A stretch of 64,000 nt of DNA from NCBI RefSeq assembly GCF_000423905.1, contig NZ_AUIW01000006.1:43267-107266 (forward strand), written 5' to 3'. How positions within the stretch are numbered: position 1 is the first letter of the stretch; each line of letters begins with the position of its first letter. The translations under genes were made by a program, and so were the position numbers. This DNA is from Thermus antranikianii DSM 12462 (lineage in GTDB: Bacteria; Deinococcota; Deinococci; Deinococcales; Thermaceae). A model generated the notes under the pieces. The model had not been told where the DNA came from. It made no database searches and saw only the letters and a program-made list of their open reading frames with translations. Shown piece after piece: positions 50,707 through 59,631 of this stretch.

Positions 50707-51320
50707 ACCGCCGGATAGCGGTGCTGGGGCTTTTGCTCCTGGGGTGGGGGTTGGCCCTGGAACTACCCCCCTTGCCCCTTCCCCCCGTGCCCCTCCCCAA
50801 GCCTCCCGTCCTGCCCCCCCCGGTTACCCCATCCCCTTCCGACCAGGGCCTGCAGCGTTTCTACGGTCAGGTCACCCTTAGCGATGGGCAGGCGCTCTTG
50901 GTGGGTGGCGTTCCCCTCCTTGGTTCCTCCCCCTGGATGACCCTTTTGGTTCCCGGCATGGTGGTGGAAGTGGAGGGAAGTTGGGAGGGAATGGGGTTTC
51001 GCCTCCGGGAGTTGCGCATTGTGGCCCCGGCGCGCTTCTCGTATTACCGGGGCCCGGGGGCCGTGGTGGGCCAAGGGGGCTACCGGGCCCTGGAGCTTTG
51101 GACGGTGGAGGAAGGGAACAGCGTGCGGACCCTGGCCCTAAGAACTGCTCCAGAAGGAGCCGGCGTTTACCTGGTGGCGTACTGGGATGGGCAGCGCTTC
51201 TTGGCTCTGCCCCCCGGGCTCCGGCCCCCTGCCCCCGGCTTGGCTCCAGGCTGGGTGGAAGGGACCGGCGTTTATCGGGATGGGCGGGTGGTATGGGTGC
51301 GGTTTAGGCCATTCCCTTAA
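50682..51320 (+). CDS. Exported protein of unknown function (proline-rich N-terminus)
   Basis: 212 residues from the ATG at 50682, although a strong AAGGAGG lies just after it with no good later start, so the start is uncertain. A hydrophobic segment (AVLGLLLLGWGLAL) is followed by a Pro/Leu-rich spacer (LPPLPLPPVPLPKPPVLPPP), then beta-strand segments (RFYGQVTLSDGQALLVGGVPLL; VVEVEGSWEGMGFRLRELRI) resembling an OB-like DUF5666 repeat. It overlaps the kinase gene and so belongs to the two-component operon. Its last 4 bases overlap the convergent HAD gene. Confidence 0.6.
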   Translation: MVAQGGFINRRIAVLGLLLLGWGLALELPPLPLPPVPLPKPPVLPPPVTPSPSDQGLQRFYGQVTLSDGQALLVGGVPLLGSSPWMTLLVPGMVVEVEGSWEGMGFRLRELRIVAPARFSYYRGPGAVVGQGGYRALELWTVEEGNSVRTLALRTAPEGAGVYLVAYWDGQRFLALPPGLRPPAPGLAPGWVEGTGVYRDGRVVWVRFRPFP

Positions 51321-52144
51321 GGCGTTTGGCTGGGTAATAGGCTGGCAAGAGCCTCCGCCAAACCGCACGCCTCCACGGGAGCCACCACCCGTTGGGCCAC
51401 CTTCTTGACCCGGGGCGAAGCGTTCCCCATGGCGATGCCCAGGCCTACTCCTTGGATGAGTTCCAGGTCGTTTTCCCCGTCCCCCACCATGGCGCATTGG
51501 GCCAGGGTCAGGCCGTAGCTTTCCGCCACAAAGCGGGCGGCCGAGAGCTTGCTCACCCCCCGCTTGGTCAGGGAGACGAAGCGCACCCCGGGCATCCTGG
51601 GGCTTTCCGCCACGTGGGCCTGGAGTTCCTGGGGCAAGGGGTCCATGAGGGCGCCCAGGGGAGCGTGAACCTCGGCCAGCACCTGGAGGCGGACCAAAGG
51701 GGTAGGAAGCCTTAGCAGGTCCGCTTCCTCGGCCACCACGCCTAGGAGTTCCTGGTGGGCCTTGAGGAGGGGGCTATCCCCCTCTATGAAGAAGCCCCCG
51801 TCGGCGGTATAGCCCTCGAGGGGAAGCCCGAGCCTGCGGGCCAGGCGGATGGCTTCCCGGGCCGCCTCCTGGGGCAGGGCTTCCACCAGGAGGGGATGGG
51901 TGGGAGGGGAGTGGGGATCACGGGAAAACGCCAGGACCACTGCCCCCGACTCGAACACGTGGAGGCCCATGGGGTCCAGCCTGCGGGCGTAGGCCAGGGC
52001 GTGCCCCCGGCCCGGCCGGCCGGTGATAAGGCTTAGGCGGATGCCTTTGGCCCTTAAGGCTTCCACCGCTGGCCACACGCACTCGGGCACCCCCTCCTTG
52101 CCCACCAGGGTGCCGTCCACGTCCACGAAGACCAGCCGCACCAT
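51317..52144 (-). CDS. HAD-superfamily (Cof/IIB type) phosphatase
   Basis: 275 residues from the ATG at 52144. Motif I FVDVDGTLVG at 5-14, motif II ITGRPG, motif III with Lys in SLTKRGVSK, and motif IV GDGENDLELI. The cap domain is of the C2B type, as in Cof and mannosyl-3-phosphoglycerate phosphatases. The substrate is probably a sugar phosphate. The start shares one base with the phzF stop (TGATG), so translation is coupled; a longer frame antisense-free upstream was rejected. Confidence 0.82.
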   Translation of the reverse strand: MVRLVFVDVDGTLVGKEGVPECVWPAVEALRAKGIRLSLITGRPGRGHALAYARRLDPMGLHVFESGAVVLAFSRDPHSPPTHPLLVEALPQEAAREAIRLARRLGLPLEGYTADGGFFIEGDSPLLKAHQELLGVVAEEADLLRLPTPLVRLQVLAEVHAPLGALMDPLPQELQAHVAESPRMPGVRFVSLTKRGVSKLSAARFVAESYGLTLAQCAMVGDGENDLELIQGVGLGIAMGNASPRVKKVAQRVVAPVEACGLAEALASLLPSQTP

Positions 52145-53037
52145 CAAACTTCCCCAGCGGATACCTGGACCGCCTCCCCCCCGATCTGCACCCCGTAGGG
52201 TTGGCCCGTGGGGCTGTACTCCACCACCACCTCCACCACCCCCGGGTTGCCCAGGCGGTGGCCCTGGTAGATGGTGAGGGCTACCCGGCCTTCCCGCCTG
52301 GGCACCACCCCTGCCCGGGCCAGGAGGGCGCCCAGGGCGGCGTTGGCGGAGCCCGTCACCGGGTCTTCGGGTATGCCCAGGATGGGGGCAAAGTCCCGGG
52401 CGTAGAAGCTCCTTGGGCCCATGGGGGCGTAGGCATGGACGGTGGCCACCTCCAGCTGGTGGGAAAGTTCGGCCAGGGTCTTCATCTCTGGCTCCAGGGC
52501 ATCCACCACCCCGGGGGCGATAAGGGGGACGAAGAGGCTCCAAAGCCCGGTGTAGGCGATGCCGTAAGGCAGGCCGCGGTGCAGGTAACGCTCATCCGAG
52601 CCCAGGGCCTCGAGGACCTCCTTGAGCACCTGGTAAGGGGGAAGATCCCGGAACCTCGGGGCAGGACCCCTCACCAAGGCCTTGCGGGGTTCTCCGGCCT
52701 CGTACAGGATCTCCACCGGCAGGGCCTCCGTGGGGGTGTGCAGGAAAAGCCGCTTGGTGCCCTCGGGAGCTAGGCCCAGGCGCACCAGGGTAAGGCCCAG
52801 GGCTATGGCGGCGTGGCCGGAGAACTCCACCTCTCCCGAAGGGGTGAAGAAGCGCACGGCGAACAGGGTCCCTTGCTTTTCCGTTACGAAGGCGGTTTCC
52901 GGTTCGCCCAGGCGCCGGGCTAGGCTTCGCATTTCTTCTAGGCCCATGCCCCGGGCGTCCAGCACGATGGCCACCCGGTTCCCGGCCCCCGGGGTGGAGG
53001 CAAAGGCGTCCACGATCACGTAGGGAATCCTAGCCAT
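52144..53037 (-). CDS. PhzF family isomerase-like protein
   Basis: 297 residues with the twin diaminopimelate-epimerase-like fold: [23 protein letters not shown] at the N-terminus, GEPETAFV holding the PhzF-type catalytic Glu, [17 protein letters not shown], and [16 protein letters not shown] in the second half. PhzF relatives isomerise small metabolites; few have known substrates. It overlaps the aspS end by 8 bases and the HAD gene by one, forming the tail of a hisS-aspS-phzF-HAD run. Confidence 0.85.
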   Translation of the reverse strand: MARIPYVIVDAFASTPGAGNRVAIVLDARGMGLEEMRSLARRLGEPETAFVTEKQGTLFAVRFFTPSGEVEFSGHAAIALGLTLVRLGLAPEGTKRLFLHTPTEALPVEILYEAGEPRKALVRGPAPRFRDLPPYQVLKEVLEALGSDERYLHRGLPYGIAYTGLWSLFVPLIAPGVVDALEPEMKTLAELSHQLEVATVHAYAPMGPRSFYARDFAPILGIPEDPVTGSANAALGALLARAGVVPRREGRVALTIYQGHRLGNPGVVEVVVEYSPTGQPYGVQIGGEAVQVSAGEV

Positions 53038-54775
53038 GGGCGATCACCCTGAGGCCGAGTTCCCGAAGCTGTTCTTCGGACACCGGGCTTGGGGCTCCGG
53101 TGAGGGGATCCCTACCCTCCTTGTTCTTGGGGAAGGCGATGACCTCGCGGATGGAGGAGCTGGCCGTCATGAGGGCCAGGAGGCGGTCCAGGCCCCAGGC
53201 GATGCCGCCGTGGGGTGGGGCCCCGTAGGCCAGGGCCTCTAGGAAGAAACCAAACTTTTCCCGCTGCTCTTCCTCCCCGATGCCCAGCACCTGGAACATC
53301 TTGGCCTGAAGAGCGGGGTCGTGGATGCGGATGGATCCGCCCCCCACCTCGGTGCCGTTCAGCACCAGGTCGTAGGCCAAGGCCCGCACCTTCCCAGGAT
53401 CGGTGTCCAAGAGGGGTAGGTCCTCGGGATGGGGGCTGGTAAAGGGATGGTGCATGTAGGTGTACTGGCCCCTTTCCTCGTCCCACTCCAAAAGGGGGAA
53501 GTCCACCACCCAGAGGAACCGGAAGCCTTCCCTAGGGAGGTTTAAGACCTCCGCCAGCTTAAGCCGCACCTGCCCCAAGGCGGTGGCCGCTATCTTGGCG
53601 GGCCCGGCCACGAAGAGGAGGGTGTCCCCCGGACCGGCTTCCGTGGCCTCCAGGAGGCTTTGCCGCACGGGCTCGAGAAACCTGGCGATCCCGCCTGCGA
53701 ATCCTCCCTCCTCTACCCGGGCAAAGGCCAGGCCCTTGGCCCCGTAGCGTTTGGCCAGCTCCTCTAGGTCGGCGATCTCCTTGCGGGAAAGGGCCTTGGG
53801 CACCGCCAGGGCCTTTACCCTTTCCGCTTCCCGGAAAACCTGAAAGGCGCTTTCCCGGAAGAGGTGCCCCACCTCCTTGAGCTCCAGGCCGAAGCGGGTG
53901 TCGGGTTTATCCGAGCCGAAGCGTTCCAGAGCTTCCTGGTAGGTGAGGCGGGGGAAGGGGAGGGGAAGCTCCACGCCCAGGGCTTCCCGAAACACGTGGG
54001 CCATGAGCCTTTCGTTAAGCTCCAGGATATCCTCTACTTCCACGAAGCTCATCTCCAGGTCCACCTGGGTGAAGTCGGGCTGGCGGTCGGCCCGGAGGTC
54101 CTCGTCGCGGAAGCAGCGGGCGATTTGGAAGTAGCGGTCAAAACCCGCCACCATGAGCATTTGCTTGAAGAGTTGCGGCGACTGGGGGAGGGCGTAGAAG
54201 AGGCCAGGTTGCTGGCGGTAGGGCACCAGGAAATCCCGGGCCCCTTCCGGGGTGCTTTTGGTCAGGAAGGGGGTTTCCACCTGGATGAAACCCTCCCGGT
54301 CCAGGAAGTCCCAGATGGCCTTGATGACCCGATGGCGGAGGCGCAGGTTTTCCTGCATTTTCCTCCGGCGTAGGTCCAGGTAGCGGTACCTGAGCCTGAG
54401 CTCTTCGGAAACCTCCTTTTCCTCCTCTCCCCGCCAGCCGGCGTCCACGGGGAAGGGGGGTGTTTTGGCCTCGGAGAGGACCTCGAGGGAGGTGAGGGCC
54501 ACCTCCACCTTTCCGGTGGGCAGACGGGGGTTGGGCTCCGGGCGTAGGCGCACGGTGCCCCTGGCCCGCACCACCCACTCCGAGCGGACTCGCTCCGCTT
54601 CCTTATAGGCGGGGCTTTCCGGGTGGGCCACCAGCTGGACCAAACCCTCGCGGTCGCGGAGGTCCAGGAAGATGAGCCCCCCCAGGTCCCGGCGGCGGTT
54701 TATCCACCCCTCGAGGACCACCTCCTCCCCCACGTGTTCTTCCCTTAGGCTTCCGGCGAAGTGGGTGCGCCGCAT
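53030..54775 (-). CDS. aspS: Aspartyl-tRNA synthetase (bacterial type)
   Basis: 581 residues. The N-terminal OB fold ([31 protein letters not shown]), class II motif 2 ([25 protein letters not shown]), the bacterial GAD insertion and motif 3 ([13 protein letters not shown]) are all visible. The size matches the discriminating AspRS1 of T. thermophilus. With asnS also in this window, Asn-tRNA can be made directly. It follows hisS by 24 bases. Confidence 0.96.
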   Translation of the reverse strand: MRRTHFAGSLREEHVGEEVVLEGWINRRRDLGGLIFLDLRDREGLVQLVAHPESPAYKEAERVRSEWVVRARGTVRLRPEPNPRLPTGKVEVALTSLEVLSEAKTPPFPVDAGWRGEEEKEVSEELRLRYRYLDLRRRKMQENLRLRHRVIKAIWDFLDREGFIQVETPFLTKSTPEGARDFLVPYRQQPGLFYALPQSPQLFKQMLMVAGFDRYFQIARCFRDEDLRADRQPDFTQVDLEMSFVEVEDILELNERLMAHVFREALGVELPLPFPRLTYQEALERFGSDKPDTRFGLELKEVGHLFRESAFQVFREAERVKALAVPKALSRKEIADLEELAKRYGAKGLAFARVEEGGFAGGIARFLEPVRQSLLEATEAGPGDTLLFVAGPAKIAATALGQVRLKLAEVLNLPREGFRFLWVVDFPLLEWDEERGQYTYMHHPFTSPHPEDLPLLDTDPGKVRALAYDLVLNGTEVGGGSIRIHDPALQAKMFQVLGIGEEEQREKFGFFLEALAYGAPPHGGIAWGLDRLLALMTASSSIREVIAFPKNKEGRDPLTGAPSPVSEEQLRELGLRVIAHG

Positions 54776-54799
54776 AATCCCCCAAATCTTAACGGATTC

Positions 54800-56056
54800 T
54801 CAGGCCAGGGCGGAAAGAAGGAAGCCCAACGCTTCCGTCTGGGGTAAACGAACCTGCTCCCCCGTGGAAAGCCGCTTTAGGGTGACCTCCCCCATTCTAA
54901 GCTCGTCCTCCCCCAGAAAGCCAGCAAAGGAAGCGCCTCGTTTCAAGGCTTCCTCCACGCCTTTGCCCGGCTTCTTGGGGGTAAGGGCGTATTCCACCCG
55001 CAGGCGAGGCCTCAGCCTCTCTGCCAGGTAGAAGGCCTCGGCCACGGCGGCTTCCGTGAGGGGGATGAGGTAGAGGTCTGGGCCCCTTTCCTCGGGAAGG
55101 TCAAACCCTTCCGCCTCGAGGGCCAGGGCCACCCTCTCCACCCCGAAGGCGAAACCCACCCCGGGTACCCTCGGCCCCCCCAGGAGCTCAGATAGGCCGT
55201 CGTACCTTCCCCCACCCCCCAAGGCGCTTTGTGCCCCGATCTCCGCGTGGTGCACCTCGAAGGCGGTACGCACGTAGTAATCCAGGCCCCGCACCAGGGT
55301 GGGGTCCAGTTCGTAGGGCACGGAAAGCCTTTCTAGGTGGCGTTCTACCGCCTTCAGATGGGTTCTGGCTTCCTGCCCCAGGAAGTCCAGCATGGGCCGG
55401 ATGCGGAGCTCCTTGAGGAGGGCCTGGTCTTGCTCGCTCTTAGAGTCTAGGATACGCATGGGGTTAAGTTCCAGGCGCTCCTGGGAGTCCTGGGAGAGGG
55501 CCTCCCGGTGGGGGGAGAGGACCTCCCGTAGGTAGGCGTTGTAGCGGGCCCGGTCCTCGGGGTCCCCCACGGAGGAGAGCTTGACGGTGAGGTGCCTCAA
55601 GCCGAGCTCCTTAAGGCTTTCATACAGGAGCGCCACGGCTTCCGCATCCAGGATGGGGCTTTCCGAGCCCAGGGCCTCGTAGTTCACCTGGTGGAACTGG
55701 CGGTAGCGTCCCTTCTGGGGGCGCTCCGCCCGGAACATGGGCCCCGCCATCCAGAGCCTCACGGGCTGGGGCCAGACCTTCATCCCGTGTTCCAGATAGG
55801 CCCGCACCATGGCAGCGGTGCCCTCAGGGCGCAGGGTGAGGGAGCGCCCACCCCGGTCCTGGAAGGTGAACATCTCCTTCCTGACGATGTCGGTGGAGAT
55901 CCCCACCCCTTTCTCGAAGACCTGGGTTTCCTCAAACACTGGGGTGATGAGCTCCAAAGCCCCTGCTGCCTCCAGCACCCGGCGGGCGGTGGCCACGATG
56001 TGCTGGTGGAGCCTTAGCTCTTTGCCGAAAAGATCCTTGGTGCCGCGCACGGCCAT
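54800..56056 (-). CDS. hisS: Histidyl-tRNA synthetase
   Basis: 418 residues. Class II motif 1 region ([18 protein letters not shown]), motif 2 ([26 protein letters not shown]), the HisA box [15 protein letters not shown] and GGRYDGL, and motif 3 [15 protein letters not shown]. The ATG follows TAAAGT by 8 bases, suggesting a leaderless transcript. First gene of the run to aspS, phzF and HAD. Confidence 0.96.
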   Translation of the reverse strand: MAVRGTKDLFGKELRLHQHIVATARRVLEAAGALELITPVFEETQVFEKGVGISTDIVRKEMFTFQDRGGRSLTLRPEGTAAMVRAYLEHGMKVWPQPVRLWMAGPMFRAERPQKGRYRQFHQVNYEALGSESPILDAEAVALLYESLKELGLRHLTVKLSSVGDPEDRARYNAYLREVLSPHREALSQDSQERLELNPMRILDSKSEQDQALLKELRIRPMLDFLGQEARTHLKAVERHLERLSVPYELDPTLVRGLDYYVRTAFEVHHAEIGAQSALGGGGRYDGLSELLGGPRVPGVGFAFGVERVALALEAEGFDLPEERGPDLYLIPLTEAAVAEAFYLAERLRPRLRVEYALTPKKPGKGVEEALKRGASFAGFLGEDELRMGEVTLKRLSTGEQVRLPQTEALGFLLSALA

Positions 56057-56064
56057 ACCCCTTC

Positions 56065-56091
56065 ACTTTACCCGAGGGCGAAGGCTATACT
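56065..56091. promoter_or_regulatory. Divergent -10 boxes between hisS and a small ORF
   Basis: The minus-strand TAAAGT (56070-56065) is 8 bases before the hisS ATG. The plus-strand TATACT (56086-56091) is 6 bases before the ATG at 56098. Both spacings are leaderless, and the start codons are only 41 bases apart. Confidence 0.5.
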
Positions 56092-56097
56092 GCAGCC

Positions 56098-56442
56098 ATG
56101 TCCTCCAGGGGTTCCGTGCGGGGGTTTTTGGTATTCCTCTACCTCCTCCTCACCCTCGCCGCCTCCACCGGGGTGGCCCTGCAGACGTACCTTATGCAGG
56201 TACGGAACCCTGGCCTCCGGACGGATCTCTGCCAGGCTCCGGGGGAAGAGAGGGAGGTGGACCACTCCCCCTTCTGTGGCCTGCAGGTCTCTCCAGGTTT
56301 GCCCCCCATAGGGGAGGTGGTGCCTCCTACCCTGGTGCGGGTGGTGCGCGCCAGGGTTGCCCCCGTGTCCGGCTATCCGGAACCCCAGGGAGGGGCTTTT
56401 TCTTCCCGCTCCCCTCCTTTTGCCCCCGGGATCTTCGCTTGA
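56098..56442 (+). CDS. Small membrane-anchored protein with Cys/His motif
   Basis: 114 residues. One N-terminal membrane segment (GFLVFLYLLLTLAASTGVAL) is followed by a periplasmic part with DLC...DHSPFCGLQ, then a Pro-rich tail. The C-x(n)-DHxxxC arrangement recalls DUF2946-like proteins proposed to bind copper, but the match is weak. Leaderless start 6 bases after TATACT. Convergent with nothing nearby. Confidence 0.5.
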   Translation: MSSRGSVRGFLVFLYLLLTLAASTGVALQTYLMQVRNPGLRTDLCQAPGEEREVDHSPFCGLQVSPGLPPIGEVVPPTLVRVVRARVAPVSGYPEPQGGAFSSRSPPFAPGIFA

Positions 56443-56481
56443 GTTAGACGAGGGCTCCTTGGGCGAAAGGGGGGTGGAATC

Positions 56482-57087
56482 TTGGAAGCAGTGGTGTACA
56501 CGGAGAGTTTGCAGCTTTACGCCCTGGTGCACGGGGCGCTTAGCCCAGCGGGTTGGAAGGTGTACTGGAAGGAAGGCCGTGGCCTGGCCCTGGCGGGGCT
56601 GGACCAGATGGAAAAGGGGGAGGTGCTCCTTTGGGTTACCCCTTGGGGGCTTAGGGCCTATGCCCCTTTGGGCATGATCTTTCTCACCCGTCGGGACGAT
56701 CCCAGGACCTTGGCTTTGGGCCTTGGGGGACGGGTGGGCCTACGGCTCCTTCCGGGGGAAAAGGCAGTGTTGTGGGCGGTGGGAAACGGAATTCCCCCGA
56801 GGGTGGGGGCCTTGGCCCGGGCCCTGGGGTTTTCCCGGGACCGGGCCCGCTTTTTCCTGAAGGGGGTTACCAATAAGTTTGGCCTGGGGGAGGAAGGGTT
56901 AGTCCACCTAGCCCGGCATCAGGTGAAGGTAATGGGGCTTAAGGACCACCTGGAGCCTCTGCCCGGGGTGCAGGTTCAACCGGGCTTGGACGTGCCTGGG
57001 GAGCAGGATCTGCAGGCGGATGGATCCCTGGAACACACCCCGGTAGGCGAGGCCTTCCGGATGAAGGCTTACCAGCACGCCATCTAG
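56482..57087 (+). CDS. LuxR-type HTH protein with degenerate receiver-like N-terminus
   Basis: 201 residues from a TTG start (EAVVYTESLQLYALVHGAL). Residues 1-95 look like a receiver fold without a recognisable phospho-Asp pocket. Residues about 105-150 (IPPRVGALARALGFSRDRARFFLKGVTNKFGL) fit a GerE/LuxR helix-turn-helix. The final roughly 50 residues are read antisense to the 3' end of modC (56908-57087) and have no protein-like character, so the original stop may have been lost. It could regulate modABC; the family assignment is tentative. Confidence 0.5.
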   Translation: MEAVVYTESLQLYALVHGALSPAGWKVYWKEGRGLALAGLDQMEKGEVLLWVTPWGLRAYAPLGMIFLTRRDDPRTLALGLGGRVGLRLLPGEKAVLWAVGNGIPPRVGALARALGFSRDRARFFLKGVTNKFGLGEEGLVHLARHQVKVMGLKDHLEPLPGVQVQPGLDVPGEQDLQADGSLEHTPVGEAFRMKAYQHAI

Positions 57088-57900
57088 GATGTTTTCTGGG
57101 GGTGGGGGCCGGTCCTGGCGCACCACGATGACCTCCTCGGCCCGGATGCCCACCCAGGCGGTGTCCCCGGGCCGGGCCCAGGAAGGGAGGGAAAGGCGGA
57201 GGTGGACCCCGTTGACCTCCACGCCCCCAGGTTCTATGCGGGCCGGGAATAGGTTTTCGTAGCCGAGCAGCCTGGCCACCAGGAGCTGGCTTGGGGCGGA
57301 GTACACTTCCTCGGGCGGGCCTTCTTGCAGGATTTTTCCCGACCCCATCACCAGAAGCCAGTCGGCCATGCGGGCCAGGATGGGGTCGTGGCTCACCGCC
57401 AGGGTGGGGATTCCTTCCCGGCGGATGAGTTCCACCAGCTCCCCTAGAACCTGGTCCTTGGTGAGGGGATCCAGGGCGCTGGTGGGCTCGTCCAGAAGGA
57501 GAATCTCCGGGTTCCTGGCCAAAGCCCGGGCGAGGGCCACCCGTTGCTTCTGGCCGCCCGAAAGCTGGCTTGGGCGCTTGTGGGCGTGCTCCTCGAGGCC
57601 AACCCGCTCCAAGAGGGCCAGGGCCCTAGCCTTCCGGTTTCCTCCCGCCAGGGGAAAGGCCACGTTCTCCCAAGCGGTCATGTGGGGGAAGAGGGCCAGG
57701 TCCTGGGGCAGGTAGCCCACGGGCCGTCTTTCGGGGGGAAGGCCCCCATAGGGCCTGCCCTCGGCGGGTACCAGGCCCGCCAGGGCCTTGAGAAGCGTGG
57801 TCTTGCCTGCGCCGCTTTCCCCCAGGAGCACGGTGAAGCCCTGGATGTGGAACCGGGCCTCGAGGAGGATCGGCTTCCTGATCAGGTAGTGGACTTCCAT
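56908..57900 (-). CDS. modC: Molybdate/tungstate ABC transporter ATP-binding protein
   Basis: 330 residues from the ATG at 57900; a longer frame upstream overlaps modB and was rejected. Walker A GESGAGKTTL, signature LSGGQKQR, Walker B ILLLDEPTSALD, switch His in VSHDP, then a C-terminal TOBE-like domain (WVGIRAEEVIVV ... RLQVVLKPHYLHLMPG). It overlaps modB by 19 bases. Its 3' end is overlapped by the antisense HTH ORF. Confidence 0.85.
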   Translation of the reverse strand: MEVHYLIRKPILLEARFHIQGFTVLLGESGAGKTTLLKALAGLVPAEGRPYGGLPPERRPVGYLPQDLALFPHMTAWENVAFPLAGGNRKARALALLERVGLEEHAHKRPSQLSGGQKQRVALARALARNPEILLLDEPTSALDPLTKDQVLGELVELIRREGIPTLAVSHDPILARMADWLLVMGSGKILQEGPPEEVYSAPSQLLVARLLGYENLFPARIEPGGVEVNGVHLRLSLPSWARPGDTAWVGIRAEEVIVVRQDRPPPPENILDGVLVSLHPEGLAYRGVFQGSIRLQILLPRHVQARLNLHPGQRLQVVLKPHYLHLMPG

Positions 57901-58556
57901 GCTCGTCCCTTGGCCTCCAGGGTTCTTGCCGCCACCAGGATGGCCAGGCTGAGGAAAAGGAGTACCGCGGCTGCCCTGGAGGCTTCCTCGAAGCGTAGGG
58001 CTTGCACCAGGTCGTAGATATAGATGCTCACCATCTGGGTTTTCCCCGGGATGGAACCACCCACCATGAGGACCACTCCGAACTCCCCCAGGGTGTGGGC
58101 GAAGGCCAAAAGGGTCCCTGAGAGCAACCCAGGCCAGACCAAGGGCAGCACCACCCGTCCCCAGGTCTTCCAGGGGGGGACCCCCAGGGTTCGGGCTACC
58201 TCCAAAAGGTTCCGGTCCAGGGCCAAAAAGGCCTCCCGGTAGGCGGTGAGGGCGAAGGGCAGGCTGAAGAGGACGCTGGCGAGGACCAGCCCCTCGAGCC
58301 GGAAGGCCCAGGAAAGCCCGGTAAGCTTGCGCCAAAGCCCCTCCGGCCCCAGGAAGAGGAGGAGGTAAAACCCCAGCACCGTGGGCGGAAGAACCAGGGG
58401 TAGGAGGAAGATGGCCTCCAGAATGGATTTGCCTGGGAAGCGGCGGAAGGCCAGGAGCCAGGCCAGAGGAACTCCCAGAAGGAGGAGAATTAGGGAGGCG
58501 GCCATCGCCACCACCAGGGAGAGCTTCAGGGAGGTCCAGAAGAGGGGCTCCGGCAT
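57882..58556 (-). CDS. modB: Molybdate ABC transporter permease
   Basis: 224 residues, five to six membrane segments. The EAA loop is EVARTLGVPPWKTWGRVVLPLVWPGLLSGTLLAFAHTLGEFGVVLMVGGSIPGKTQ, the standard ModB form. It starts immediately after the modA stop. Confidence 0.9.
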   Translation of the reverse strand: MPEPLFWTSLKLSLVVAMAASLILLLLGVPLAWLLAFRRFPGKSILEAIFLLPLVLPPTVLGFYLLLFLGPEGLWRKLTGLSWAFRLEGLVLASVLFSLPFALTAYREAFLALDRNLLEVARTLGVPPWKTWGRVVLPLVWPGLLSGTLLAFAHTLGEFGVVLMVGGSIPGKTQMVSIYIYDLVQALRFEEASRAAAVLLFLSLAILVAARTLEAKGRAWKSTT

Positions 58557-59438
58557 CTACTCCCCCGGGAGAAGGAAGCCGTAGCGCTTAAAAATGGCTC
58601 GGGCCTCGGGGCTTCCCACGAAGGTGTAAAAGGCCAAGACCTCGGGTCGCCTGCGACCTTTCAGGATCACATAGTCCTGCTCCAAGGTGAGGTGGCTTTC
58701 CAAGGGGGCGAGCCAGTACACCCCGGGGCGGGAAAGGCTTTCGTGCACCGCCAGGGAAAGGGCTAGGATACCCGCCTGGGTGGCGGTGAGGGCCAGCTGG
58801 GCGGTGTGGGAGATGTTCTCCCCGTAGACGAACTGGAAGCTGGCCTTGCCCTGCCGCAGGGGGCTGGCATCCCAGTAGGCCTCCACCCCCTGGGAGAGGC
58901 GCTCCCAGGGAATCTCCTCCCAGGAAAGGTTGGGAAAGGGTTTCTTCAGGCCAGGGACCGGGGCATTGGTCCGGCGCCTTAGAAGGCCGTAATGTTCCAG
59001 CAGGGTGATAGCGGCCCGGCCGTAAGGAGCATGCACCGGGTTGGCGATGGCGAGCCGGGTGATCCTGAGGTTCTTGAGGGCTTCAGGGCTCGGGTTTAAC
59101 CCCAGCCTGCGGTCCAGCCAGATGACCATGCGTCCGATGGCGTAGGACCTGCGGGTTCCGGCCTCTGCTAGGCCTTTTTTTTCCAGGAGCTCGGGGTAGA
59201 GCTTTTCCGCGGAGAAGTACAGGTCCGCCTCGAGGCCCTGGGTGAGCTGGGTGTAGAACTTCCCCGAGGAGCCGAAGCTTAGCAAGACCCGTGTCCCCGG
59301 GTTCCTGGCCTCAAAGGCGTGGGTTACTTCCTTTAAGGCATACTGCAGGTCGGCGGCCGCCACCACCTGGACCGTCCTCTGTGCCCAAGCCAGGGCAAAG
59401 GCCAGCACCGAGGACAGGAACAGCACCTTTTTGTTCAC
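58557..59438 (-). CDS. modA: Molybdate-binding periplasmic protein
   Basis: 293 residues from the GTG at 59438, preceded by AAGGAGGT; an upstream extension was rejected. Signal peptide about 1-20 (VLFLSSVLAFALAWA). Mature ModA blocks: VVAAADLQYALKEV, LSFGSSGKFYTQLTQGLEADLYFSA, and LAIANPVHAPYGRAAITLLEHYGL. It binds molybdate or tungstate for ModBC. First gene of modABC. Confidence 0.88.
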   Translation of the reverse strand: MNKKVLFLSSVLAFALAWAQRTVQVVAAADLQYALKEVTHAFEARNPGTRVLLSFGSSGKFYTQLTQGLEADLYFSAEKLYPELLEKKGLAEAGTRRSYAIGRMVIWLDRRLGLNPSPEALKNLRITRLAIANPVHAPYGRAAITLLEHYGLLRRRTNAPVPGLKKPFPNLSWEEIPWERLSQGVEAYWDASPLRQGKASFQFVYGENISHTAQLALTATQAGILALSLAVHESLSRPGVYWLAPLESHLTLEQDYVILKGRRRPEVLAFYTFVGSPEARAIFKRYGFLLPGE

Positions 59439-59455
59439 CCTTACCTCCTTTGCAA

Positions 59456-59579
59456 CCGCGGCAGGCGGCAGGGTTACCCCCACCACCCCGGGGCCATAAG
59501 CCCGGCCCGGAAGGCCCAGGGGGTCTATCCGGGCTCGGAGGCTAAGGGGATGCTAGCCCGCGGGCTCATCCCATGTCAA
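59456..59579 (-). promoter_or_regulatory. modA promoter and GC-rich structured leader
   Basis: On the minus strand TTGACA (59579-59574), an 18-base spacer and TAGCAT (59555-59550) give transcription from about 59543, leaving a leader of about 105 bases. It contains ACCCCC (59524-59519) pairing with GGGGGT (59481-59476) around an internal GGGCC-TTCC-GGGCC type hairpin. Its position and size suit a metal- or cofactor-responsive leader, but I cannot match it base by base to the Moco RNA motif. Confidence 0.45.
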
Positions 59580-59592
59580 CGAGGGCTCGGGG

Positions 59593-59622
59593 TTGCATAA
59601 GTTTGCAAGGATGCGGTATCCT
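59593..59622 (+). promoter_or_regulatory. argF promoter with palindromic site
   Basis: TTGCAT (59593-59598), an 18-base spacer and TATCCT (59617-59622) lie 9 bases before the argF ATG. The -35 is part of an inverted repeat, TTGCA-N6-TGCAA (59593-59608), a candidate ArgR-type operator. Confidence 0.5.
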
Positions 59623-59631
59623 ATAAGCCTC

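Noticed and set aside
52145..52543. N-terminal extension of the HAD phosphatase
   Set aside because: It is antisense-like sequence inside phzF; motif I begins 5 residues after the ATG at 52144.
57901..58335. N-terminal extension of modC
   Set aside because: The added residues are an out-of-frame reading of modB; the ATP-binding domain starts at the ATG at 57900.
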